Shown one piece after another: positions 57,173 through 64,000 of a DNA stretch of 64,000 nt. The position numbers were made by a program, and so were the translations under genes. The first letter of the stretch is position 1. The number at the start of each line of letters is the position of its first letter. Source of the DNA: Trinickia dabaoshanensis (GTDB lineage: Bacteria > Pseudomonadota > Gammaproteobacteria > Burkholderiales > Burkholderiaceae); contig NZ_PNYA01000015.1 of assembly GCF_002879885.1 (NCBI RefSeq), positions 1 through 64,000 of the forward strand, written 5' to 3'. A model generated the notes under the pieces. The model searched no databases. It was given only the letters and a program-made list of their open reading frames with translations, and was not told the DNA's origin.

Positions 57173-57658
57173 TTATTCGTCGCGGTGATCGGAACCGTTC
57201 GAATCGGAGGAGGGGGTGCTGTTCTGCAACGTGCTGAACGGGCGGCGGCGGCGCGTGACGACGACAGGTCCTTCGGACGAACGATGCTCGCTGCCCGAGG
57301 ACGGGGCGTACCCTTCACGCGGCTCGCGCGGTTCGCGCGGCTCTCTCGGTTCACGCGGGCCCGACCCTTCGCGCGGGCCCGAACCCTCACGCGGGCCGTG
57401 CCGTTCGCCGTAACCGCCGGGGCGCGGACCACGCGGACCGGGGCGCGTGCCCGTGTCGATTTGGATCGTCGAGATGGCGCGTTTGTAGATGCCTTGCAGG
57501 CCGACGGGCGTGCGCAGCATGACGAGGTATTGGTCGAACGACTCGATGCACCCCGTGAGGCGAATGCCGTTGACGAGATAGATCTCGACGCGCTTGCGCT
57601 CCTTGCGCGCGGCGTTCATGAAGTCGTTCTGCGGATGTGATTCGGACGGGTTCGGCAT
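57173..57658 (-). CDS. hfq2: Hfq paralogue with repetitive C-terminal tail
   Basis: Hfq is an RNA chaperone hexamer that pairs small RNAs with mRNAs. The Sm core lies at about 13-70: [36 protein letters not shown] and the Sm2 motif [11 protein letters not shown] (E. coli YKHAISTI, His changed to Arg). A 90-residue tail follows, with a GPREGS-type triplet of repeats and then four Arg-Glu-Pro units. Burkholderia carries a second Hfq (Hfq2) of about this type, which is why I use that name. The start at 57658 lacks a strong ribosome site; MNAARK is an alternative start. Confidence 0.85.
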   Translation of the reverse strand: MPNPSESHPQNDFMNAARKERKRVEIYLVNGIRLTGCIESFDQYLVMLRTPVGLQGIYKRAISTIQIDTGTRPGPRGPRPGGYGERHGPREGSGPREGSGPREPREPREPREPREGYAPSSGSEHRSSEGPVVVTRRRRPFSTLQNSTPSSDSNGSDHRDE

Positions 57659-58030
57659 TGCGAGTACAGCAGCGAGGGCTGCTCCACGGTTAGTTGGCGG
57701 CTGCGCGACAGTGCGCGCACGATTCACGATTGGCCAGGATTTTACCCCGGGCGCGCGATGCGCGTATCGATTTGGCTGAGATCGTCCGTATTCGTGCGCC
57801 GCGGCGTCGTATTTCGCCGATGTTTCGCACTTCTCGGCCGCGCGCGGCTCGCGCCGCGCCGACGCGGCGGCGCGCCGATGCGAACGGCCCGAAAAGCGGT
57901 ATTCGCCACACGCGTTTTCTTGAAGCGGCACAGGCAGTGCCTATGATGAATGAAGAAAATTCGGACGGCACGAGTCCACCGCTTTTTTGCCGTCCCTCAA
58001 CCCTCCTCGTTACCAACGAACGAGCAGCCG
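57659..58030. other. 372-base divergent intergenic stretch
   Basis: No gene is supported. On the right it holds a promoter for the flavoprotein gene (57920-57947). The left side should contain the hfq2 promoter, which I could not pick out among GC-rich sequence. Confidence 0.4.
57920..57947 (+). promoter_or_regulatory. putative sigma-70 promoter of the flavoprotein gene
   Basis: TTGAAG (57920-57925) and TATGAT (57942-57947) are separated by 16 bases, about 80 bases before the ATG at 58031. Confidence 0.5.
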
Positions 58031-59608
58031 ATGACGCCCGTGCGCCCCCCGAACCTGTCCGAAACGCGCTTTTTGCGGGCGTTGCAAGCGTTCGCGTCCG
58101 TCGTCGGAGCGGCGAACGTGCAAAGCTCGGCGGATCGACTGCGCGACTATGCCGATCCGTTCACCCCGCAACCGATGGCGGAGCATTTCGCCGCATCCGC
58201 AGCCGTTTTGCCGCAATCGTCCGATGAAATTCGCGAGGTGCTCGCGATCGCGCGCGCGTATCGTCTGCCGTTGTGGCCGGTCTCCACGGGGCGCAACTTC
58301 GCGTACGGCGGCGCCGCGCCGCGCTTGAGCGGTTCGGTCGTGCTCGACCTCAAACGCATGAATCGAATCGTCGAAGTGAACGAGACGCTGGCCTATGCGC
58401 TCGTCGAGCCCGGCGTCACCTATTTCGATCTGCATGCCCATCTGCGCCGGCACGGCATACCGCTGTGGATCGATCCGGCCGCCGCGGGGTGGGGCAGCGT
58501 GCTCGGCAATACGCTGGAGCGCGGCTTCGGCTACACCGCCTACGGCGATCACGCGGCGAACCAATGCGGGATGGAGGTCATGCTCGCGAACGGCGAACTC
58601 GTGCGTACGGGGATGGGGGCGATCGAGATCGGGCGCGCGTGGCAGTCGTACAAGGCGGGGTTCGGGCCATCGTACGACGCGATGTTCATGCAATCGAACT
58701 TCGGCATCGTGACGAAGCTGGGCCTGTGGCTCATGCCGCAACCGCCCGCCTACCTGCTGGCCCAAGTGAAGTTGCCGCGTGAAAGCGACCTCGAAGCGGC
58801 CGTCGAAACGCTCCGGCCCCTCAGATTGAACGAAACCATTCGCAACCACGCCGTCATCGAAGGGGCGATCCGCTATGCCGCGGGTGTATCGACGCGAACC
58901 GATTGGTACGACGGCGACGGTCCGCTGCCTGAATCGGTCGTCGGCGACATCGTCGCGCGGCTCGGCATCGGACGTTGGAACGTTCACTTTGCCGTGTACG
59001 GCGAGCCCGACGTCGTCGAGGCGCGCTTCGCCTCCGCCCGGCGCGCGTTCGCGCGGGTGCCCGGCGCGTCGATCGAAGCGCACCGGTATGGCGCGGGCGA
59101 CGTGCCGATCGGCGGCGGGGAAGGGAACATGGCCGGGATCCCCGCGATGAGTGCGTTTCGCATGCTCGATTGGCGCGGCGGGAATGGCGCGCACGTCGAC
59201 TTTTCGCCGATTTGCCCCTTCACGGGCGGCGATGCGATGCGGCAATACTCGGTGTCGAAGGCGCGATTGGCGGAGTACGGATTCGACTATTACGGCGGAT
59301 TCACGGCCGGCGAGCGGCACTTGCACCATATCGTCGCGACTATTTTCGATCGCGACGATCCGAGGCAAGTCGAGGCCGCGGCCGATCTGCAGCGCGTGTT
59401 GATGAGCGACGCGCGCGCCGAGGGGTACGGCGTGTACCGCACGCACCTCGCGACGATGGATTTCGCCGCCTCCCAATACGATTTCAACGACGGCGCGCTA
59501 TTGAAAATGTCGGAGACGATCAAAGACGCGCTCGATCCCGACGGGATTCTCGCGCCCGGAAAATCCGGCATCTGGCCGCGTGCTTGGCGGGCGAAGCGCG
59601 GCAACTGA
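58031..59608 (+). CDS. 4-cresol dehydrogenase / vanillyl-alcohol-oxidase-type flavoprotein
   Basis: This 525-residue flavoprotein belongs to the VAO/PCMH family that oxidises para-alkyl or para-hydroxymethyl phenols. The FAD-binding PCMH domain shows PLWPVSTGRNFAYGGAAPRL, VVLDLKRMNRIVEVNETLAY and GNTLERGFGYTAYGDHAANQ. The C-terminal cap contains YGGFTAGERHLHHIVATIFD and ends PDGILAPGKSGIWP. The motif positions match bacterial 4-cresol dehydrogenase and eugenol hydroxylase flavosubunits, which normally pair with a cytochrome c. No cytochrome gene is adjacent; the next gene is a small Tat protein. Substrate unknown. Confidence 0.9.
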   Translation: MTPVRPPNLSETRFLRALQAFASVVGAANVQSSADRLRDYADPFTPQPMAEHFAASAAVLPQSSDEIREVLAIARAYRLPLWPVSTGRNFAYGGAAPRLSGSVVLDLKRMNRIVEVNETLAYALVEPGVTYFDLHAHLRRHGIPLWIDPAAAGWGSVLGNTLERGFGYTAYGDHAANQCGMEVMLANGELVRTGMGAIEIGRAWQSYKAGFGPSYDAMFMQSNFGIVTKLGLWLMPQPPAYLLAQVKLPRESDLEAAVETLRPLRLNETIRNHAVIEGAIRYAAGVSTRTDWYDGDGPLPESVVGDIVARLGIGRWNVHFAVYGEPDVVEARFASARRAFARVPGASIEAHRYGAGDVPIGGGEGNMAGIPAMSAFRMLDWRGGNGAHVDFSPICPFTGGDAMRQYSVSKARLAEYGFDYYGGFTAGERHLHHIVATIFDRDDPRQVEAAADLQRVLMSDARAEGYGVYRTHLATMDFAASQYDFNDGALLKMSETIKDALDPDGILAPGKSGIWPRAWRAKRGN

Positions 59609-59644
59609 TGCGCGCGGCGCCGGTGTCTGCAAGGAGTGGCGAAA

Positions 59645-60061
59645 GTGGACCGACGCACCTTCCTCGTCTCGAGCTTACGGGCGGCGACGTTCAGCTATGC
59701 GTGGCCGGCGCTGCGTTGTCTTGCCGCCGGGCGAGCCGCGCCCGAGCCCGCGCTGCTCGTGATCGACTGCGCATTGCCGCTGAGCGTCTCGTACGGGGCG
59801 CTGCGGCGCGGCGAGTGCGCGCGATCGCTGATCGCCGCGGGCGACGCCGGCACGCTCTGGCATGCGTGGCTGAGTGATTGGCCGGGTAGGGCGATAGGCG
59901 TGTTGCGCCCATCCGATTGCTTCGTACTGCGAAATTTATCGATTGCTCACGGCCGCGATTGGCAATCGACGATCATCGATTCGCCCACGACGGGAAACAT
60001 GGCGAGGTCTACCGCCCTTGCATTCGAGATCGGCGCCGTGGCGCCCGCGTCCAGGCAATGA
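59645..60061 (+). CDS. small Tat-exported protein next to the flavoprotein
   Basis: The N-terminus VDRRTFLVSSLRAATFSYAW is a twin-arginine signal (RRTFL), typical of proteins exported folded, often with cofactors. The remaining 110 residues have short hydrophobic beta segments and four Cys but no CXXCH haem site, and no family is recognised. The GTG at 59645 follows AAGGAG at good distance; it lies 36 bases after the flavoprotein gene, so the two may be co-transcribed. It may be an assembly or partner protein for the oxidase. Confidence 0.65.
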   Translation: MDRRTFLVSSLRAATFSYAWPALRCLAAGRAAPEPALLVIDCALPLSVSYGALRRGECARSLIAAGDAGTLWHAWLSDWPGRAIGVLRPSDCFVLRNLSIAHGRDWQSTIIDSPTTGNMARSTALAFEIGAVAPASRQ

Positions 60062-60105
60062 AGCGCGCCGGGACGCGGCAAGCGCCGCATCGATGCGGTC
60101 GAGCG

Positions 60106-61965
60106 TCACCGTGCGCCGGTCGCGGCCTCCTGCGCACCGTTGGTGCCGGCGCGGCCGGCCGACGCATTGCGCAGCGTGCCGAGCTTGGCAAGCTCCTCGT
60201 CGCGCAGTGCCCGCCGCAAGATTTTGCCGACGTTCGTTTGCGGTAGCTCATCGCGAAACTCGATCAGCTTCGGCACCTTGTAGCCGGTCAAATGCTGACG
60301 GCAATGTTGCAAGATTTCATCGCGCGTCAGCCCCGGCCCCCGCGGCACGATGAACACCTTCACGCGTTCGCCCTGGGCTTCGTCGGGAATGCCGATTGCC
60401 GCCACCTCGCGCACGCCCGGATGCATCGCCAAGACGTCCTCGATTTCGCTCGGATACACATTGAATCCGGAGACGAGGATCATGTCCTTCTTCCGATCGA
60501 TGAGTTTGATGAAGCCGGCGCTGTCCATGATGCCGATGTCGCCCGTTGCGAGCCAACCGTCGGCATCGAGTACTTTTGCCGTTTCGTCGGGTCGCATCCA
60601 ATAGCCTTTCATGACCTGCGGTCCCTTCACGCATAGCTCGCCGGCCTCGCCGATGCCGGCCCACGCGCCGTCTTCCTTGCGAAAACGCACGAGCGTGGAG
60701 GGAGCGGGCAGACCGACCGAGCCGTCGAACTCGCGCAGATGCTTCAGATCGACGGGGTTCAACGCGACGATCGGCGAGCACTCCGTGAGGCCGTAGCCTT
60801 CGACGATCGGCTTGCCCGTTACCGCTTTGAAGCGATCGGCGACGGCGCGTTGCGTCGCCATGCCTCCGGCCATCGCCAGCTTCAGGTTCGAGAAGTCGCG
60901 CTTGCAGAATTCTTCGTTATCGAGAAATGCTTTGTACAGCGTGTTGATGGCCAGAATACCGGAGAAGGTTTGATTGCGCAAAATCCGCATCACGCGCTTC
61001 ATGTCGCGCGGATTCGCGATGAGGATGTTGCGGCCGCCCAGCCCTAGGAAGATCAATCCGTTCACTGTCAGCGAGAGGATATGATAGAGCGGCAGCGGTG
61101 TGAGCACCGTCTCGACATCGCCGCTCAATTGACTTTCGGCCCACGCTTTCGCTTGCAGCAGGTTGGCCACCACGTTGCGATGCGTGAGCATGGCACCCTT
61201 GGCGACGCCGGTCGTGCCGCCCGTATATTGCAGGAACGCCAGGTCGTCGTGCGTCAGCGCGACCGGCGCGAGCGGGGACTTGGCGCCCAACGCAAGTGCT
61301 TCGCGCATGCGCACCGACTGCGGCAGGCGATAGGGCGGCACCATTTTTTCAACGTGCTTGAGCACGAAATTCAGCAATCGGCCTTTCGCGTTGATCGTCT
61401 CGCCCAGCAGATCGCCCAACGCCGTGACGACGACATGTTCGACCGCCGTGCCCGGCAGCGCCTGTTCGAGCGTCTTCGCGAAATTTTCGAACACGACGAT
61501 CGCCTTTGCGCCGCTGTCCTTCAGTTGATGCGCGAGCTCGCGCGGCGTATAGAGCGGATTGACGTTGACGACGACGGCACCGGCCTTCAGCACGCCGAAC
61601 AACGACACGGGATATTGAAACGTATTGGGCAGCATGATGGCGACGCGATCGCCGCGCGCGATGCCGATGCGTTGCAGATAGGCCGCGAACGCCTTTGCCT
61701 TGCGCGCGAGCGTGTCGTACGACATCTCCGAGCCGATGCTGACGAAGGCGGTGCGGCTGCTGAAACGCGAGGTGCATTCGTCGAAGAAGTGGGCGACCGA
61801 GGCGTATCGATCCACGTCGATTTCGCGCGGCACGTCGGGCGGATAAGAGGCGTACCAAATGCCGTCCGTACCGGCTGTATCGGCTGTATCGACCTTATCG
61901 GGCTCGAACCGTTCGATGCCGCTTGCCGCGTCGGATGCCGCCTGCGGGGCAATGGGTTGATCCAT
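60106..61965 (-). CDS. fadD: long-chain fatty-acid--CoA ligase (AMP-forming)
   Basis: FadD activates fatty acids to acyl-CoA through an acyl-adenylate. The 619 residues contain FLQYTGGTTGVAKGAMLTHR (AMP/P-loop), EGYGLTECSP, TGDIGIMDSAGFIKLIDRKK and the C-terminal LPQTNVGKILRRALRDEEL with the catalytic Lys. The ATG at 61965 follows GGGAGAAAACAAC; the frame is open further upstream and was extended wrongly there. An N-terminal 55-residue extension (rich in Asp/Ala/Thr) and a short C-terminal tail are longer than the E. coli protein. It lies next to fadE in the same direction. Confidence 0.93.
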   Translation of the reverse strand: MDQPIAPQAASDAASGIERFEPDKVDTADTAGTDGIWYASYPPDVPREIDVDRYASVAHFFDECTSRFSSRTAFVSIGSEMSYDTLARKAKAFAAYLQRIGIARGDRVAIMLPNTFQYPVSLFGVLKAGAVVVNVNPLYTPRELAHQLKDSGAKAIVVFENFAKTLEQALPGTAVEHVVVTALGDLLGETINAKGRLLNFVLKHVEKMVPPYRLPQSVRMREALALGAKSPLAPVALTHDDLAFLQYTGGTTGVAKGAMLTHRNVVANLLQAKAWAESQLSGDVETVLTPLPLYHILSLTVNGLIFLGLGGRNILIANPRDMKRVMRILRNQTFSGILAINTLYKAFLDNEEFCKRDFSNLKLAMAGGMATQRAVADRFKAVTGKPIVEGYGLTECSPIVALNPVDLKHLREFDGSVGLPAPSTLVRFRKEDGAWAGIGEAGELCVKGPQVMKGYWMRPDETAKVLDADGWLATGDIGIMDSAGFIKLIDRKKDMILVSGFNVYPSEIEDVLAMHPGVREVAAIGIPDEAQGERVKVFIVPRGPGLTRDEILQHCRQHLTGYKVPKLIEFRDELPQTNVGKILRRALRDEELAKLGTLRNASAGRAGTNGAQEAATGAR

Positions 61966-62062
61966 GTTGTTTTCTCCCTGGGTTATCGTCGCCGCGACGA
62001 TCCAGGCGGCATGCCTGAGTATGCCGCGGCGATTAAGGCCGATCGAGGCGATCGGCGCTTGT

Positions 62063-64000
62063 TCAAAGATCGGCCGGTGCCGCCGCGCCGATCGGCCGCT
62101 CGTCGTCACCGCGCGGAGCGCGGGATGTGGCGGGGGCGGCGGGCGTATCGTGCGAGCCGTTGGACGGTTCGCTTTGCGACCGATCGAAATCGGTGGGAAA
62201 GTCGTCGACGTGAACCAAGGCGGCGCCGTCGTGCGCATATCGGTCGAGCACTTCGCGCTCGCGTGGCTCGATCCAGCCGCGCTCTTCGGCGATACGTGCC
62301 CAGAGCGGCAATTCGGCCAGGCTTTGCGGCATCGGGCGCGCGTGACCCGCGCGAACCGCGTCGCGCAATTTCGTCTCGATCTCGGCCACTTGCTGGCAAA
62401 GTTCGAGCAACCGCTCGCCGCAGGCGATCGGATCGTTCGAATCGGGCTGAGCCGGCACGTGCGAATCGGCGAGAAGCCGTTCGCGCGCGCCGCACGGTGT
62501 TTGGAGAAGCAGCGCGATCGTACTGACGAGGCCGTCCGAGGGCGGGCGATGCCGCAGGCCGAGCGGAAACGCAAGGGCATGAATCAGGACGGCCGCGAAT
62601 CGATTCGGGTAGTTCGCGAAGAGCCCATCGAATGCTTGCTCGGCCGCGAGCAGCGCGTCCTTGACGCCCCATCGCACGAACGGAAGGTCCTCGGGGTGCG
62701 AGCCCTCGTCCTCGAAGCGCTTGAGCGTGGCGGACATCAGCACGAGTTGCGAGAGGACATCGCCCAGGCGCGCGGATAGCCGCTCGCGCCGCTTCAACGC
62801 GCCGCCGAGCAACAGCATCGACGCATCGGCGACGAAAGCGAACGCGATGCAAAGGCGCGTGACGGCGCGATAGTAGCGCGCGAGCGCGGGACTCGCGCCG
62901 GCGGGTTTTTTGAGGAATGCGCCGCACGTCAAGCCGTGCACGACGCTGCGCAATGCGTTCGATGCAAAAAACGCCGCGTGTCTGAACAGCGCATGATCGA
63001 AAGCGATGAGCGCGCGTTCGCCGTCCTCGTCGCGCGCGGCCGTCATCTCCTTGAGCAGATACGGGTGACACCGTATCGATCCTTGCCCGAAGATGATGAG
63101 CGAGCGCGTGAGAATATTGGCGCCTTCCACGGTGATCGAAATCGGCAATTGCTGATAGGCGCGCGCAAGAAAGTTCGACGGGCCCATGCAGATGCCTTTG
63201 CCGCCGGCGATGTCCATCGCATCGTTGATGACGCGGCGCGATCGTTCCGTCACGTGATACTTGGCGATCGCCGATAGCACGGCAGGCTTTTCGCCGAGAT
63301 CGACCGCTTGCGCGCAGAGCCGGCGCATCGCATCCATGACGTAGAGATTGCCGCCCATTCGGCCGAGCGCTTCATGAATGCCTTCGAATTTGCCGATCGG
63401 CGTTTTGAACTGGCGGCGCAGCGCGGCGTAGGCGCTCGTGCCTCGCACCGCGAGCTTGGCCGTGCCGACCCCGGCCGAGGGTAGCGAAATCGCGCGGCCG
63501 GCCGCGAGGCATTCCATCAGCATGCGCCAGCCGTTGCCCACCTGCGCGGGCCCCCCGATCACCCAATCGATCGGAATGAAGACGTCCTTGCCCGAGGTCG
63601 GGCCGTTTTGGAAAACGGCGTTCAGCGGCCAATGCCGCCGGCCGATCTCGACACCCGGATGCGAAGTGGGAATCAAGGCGCAGGTGATGCCCGGCTCCTC
63701 GCCGCGGCCGAGCAGTTGATGCGGATCGCGTACGCGAAACGCGAGACCGAGCACGGTGGCGATCGGCCCGAGCGTGATGTATCGCTTGTCCCAGGTCACG
63801 CGAAAGCCCAACGTTTCGCGGCCCTCGTGTTCGCCTGTGCAGACGATGCCGACGTCGGGAATCGCGGCCGCGTCCGAGCCGGCATAGGGGCTCGTCAGCG
63901 CGAAACACGGTATCTCCTCGCCGCGCGCGAGACGCGGCAAGTAGTAGGCCTTTTGCGCCTCGGTGCCGTAGTGCAGCAGCAATTCGGCGGGGCCGAGCGA
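62063..64000 (-). CDS. fadE: acyl-CoA dehydrogenase FadE, C-terminal part
   Basis: FadE oxidises acyl-CoA to trans-2-enoyl-CoA in beta-oxidation using FAD. The gene runs off the right edge, so the first residues are missing. Visible parts are EIPCFALTSPYAGSDAAAIP, KRYITLGPIATVLGLAFRVR, VQNG-like FQNGPTSGKDVFIPIDWVIG, and a domain with AMDIAGGKGICMGPSNFLAR. The long DUF1974 C-terminal extension typical of bacterial FadE covers roughly the last 300 residues. The stop is at 62063, and 97 bases separate it from fadD. Confidence 0.93.
   Translation of the reverse strand, partial: SLGPAELLLHYGTEAQKAYYLPRLARGEEIPCFALTSPYAGSDAAAIPDVGIVCTGEHEGRETLGFRVTWDKRYITLGPIATVLGLAFRVRDPHQLLGRGEEPGITCALIPTSHPGVEIGRRHWPLNAVFQNGPTSGKDVFIPIDWVIGGPAQVGNGWRMLMECLAAGRAISLPSAGVGTAKLAVRGTSAYAALRRQFKTPIGKFEGIHEALGRMGGNLYVMDAMRRLCAQAVDLGEKPAVLSAIAKYHVTERSRRVINDAMDIAGGKGICMGPSNFLARAYQQLPISITVEGANILTRSLIIFGQGSIRCHPYLLKEMTAARDEDGERALIAFDHALFRHAAFFASNALRSVVHGLTCGAFLKKPAGASPALARYYRAVTRLCIAFAFVADASMLLLGGALKRRERLSARLGDVLSQLVLMSATLKRFEDEGSHPEDLPFVRWGVKDALLAAEQAFDGLFANYPNRFAAVLIHALAFPLGLRHRPPSDGLVSTIALLLQTPCGARERLLADSHVPAQPDSNDPIACGERLLELCQQVAEIETKLRDAVRAGHARPMPQSLAELPLWARIAEERGWIEPREREVLDRYAHDGAALVHVDDFPTDFDRSQSEPSNGSHDTPAAPATSRAPRGDDERPIGAAAPADL

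Overview
The window looks like chromosomal DNA from a member of the Burkholderiaceae (Burkholderia, Paraburkholderia or Trinickia type). It is GC-rich. It carries the gene order rimP-nusA-infB-rbfA-truB, a contiguous sucA-odhB-lpdA-zapE block, two-domain BamC, a long-tailed Hfq paralogue and a tad pilus locus whose proteins read like those of this family. No rRNA, complete tRNA, CRISPR array or complete insertion sequence was found.

Layout. 0-1 kb: the 5' part of a lipoprotein gene and a RibD-C/dihydrofolate-reductase-like gene. 1.2-5.2 kb: an apparent island scar. It is visibly AT-richer than its surroundings and is bounded by two broken copies of a YhcG/DUF1016-type nuclease gene and the 3' half of a tRNA-Leu. 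Between the broken copies is an unrecognised three-gene cassette: a polytopic membrane protein, a lipoprotein and a small helical protein. 5.6-11 kb: bamC, several small Burkholderia-type hypotheticals, a YdcF-family protein, a candidate structured RNA and a stand-alone transposase-like DUF4096 protein.

11.8-21.5 kb: housekeeping genes for chromosome condensation (scpB), rRNA pseudouridylation (rluB) and the rimP-nusA-infB-rbfA-truB operon. That operon has a recognisable promoter and a leader containing an intrinsic terminator. 21.6-26.8 kb: a MarR-controlled tripartite efflux operon (marR, OprM-type channel, EmrA, EmrB) with a likely operator at its promoter. 27-36.7 kb: typA, the 2-oxoglutarate dehydrogenase complex (sucA, odhB, lpdA), zapE and a second stand-alone DUF4096 protein.

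36.7-41.8 kb: a DUF2147 protein, then a three-gene unit of two paralogous low-complexity lipoproteins and a TpsB/FhaC-type outer-membrane transporter, with no conventional TpsA substrate. 42.4-56.4 kb: a complete-looking tad locus (flp pilin, prepilin peptidase, TadE, CpaB, secretin, TadZ, TadA, TadB, TadC, TadD, DUF3613, TadG). It ends with a sigma-54 activator carrying a degenerate receiver and a DUF2968 lipoprotein. 56.4-64 kb: a GntR regulator, an Hfq paralogue with a PRE-repeat tail, a 4-cresol-dehydrogenase-like flavoprotein with a small Tat-exported protein, and the fatty-acid genes fadD and fadE; fadE runs off the window.

The two best candidates for something undescribed are the 1.9-4.6 kb membrane protein/lipoprotein/small-protein cassette and the lipoprotein-lipoprotein-TpsB unit at 37.4-41.8 kb. 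Both functional proposals are inference; only the gene arrangement and sequence features are seen directly.
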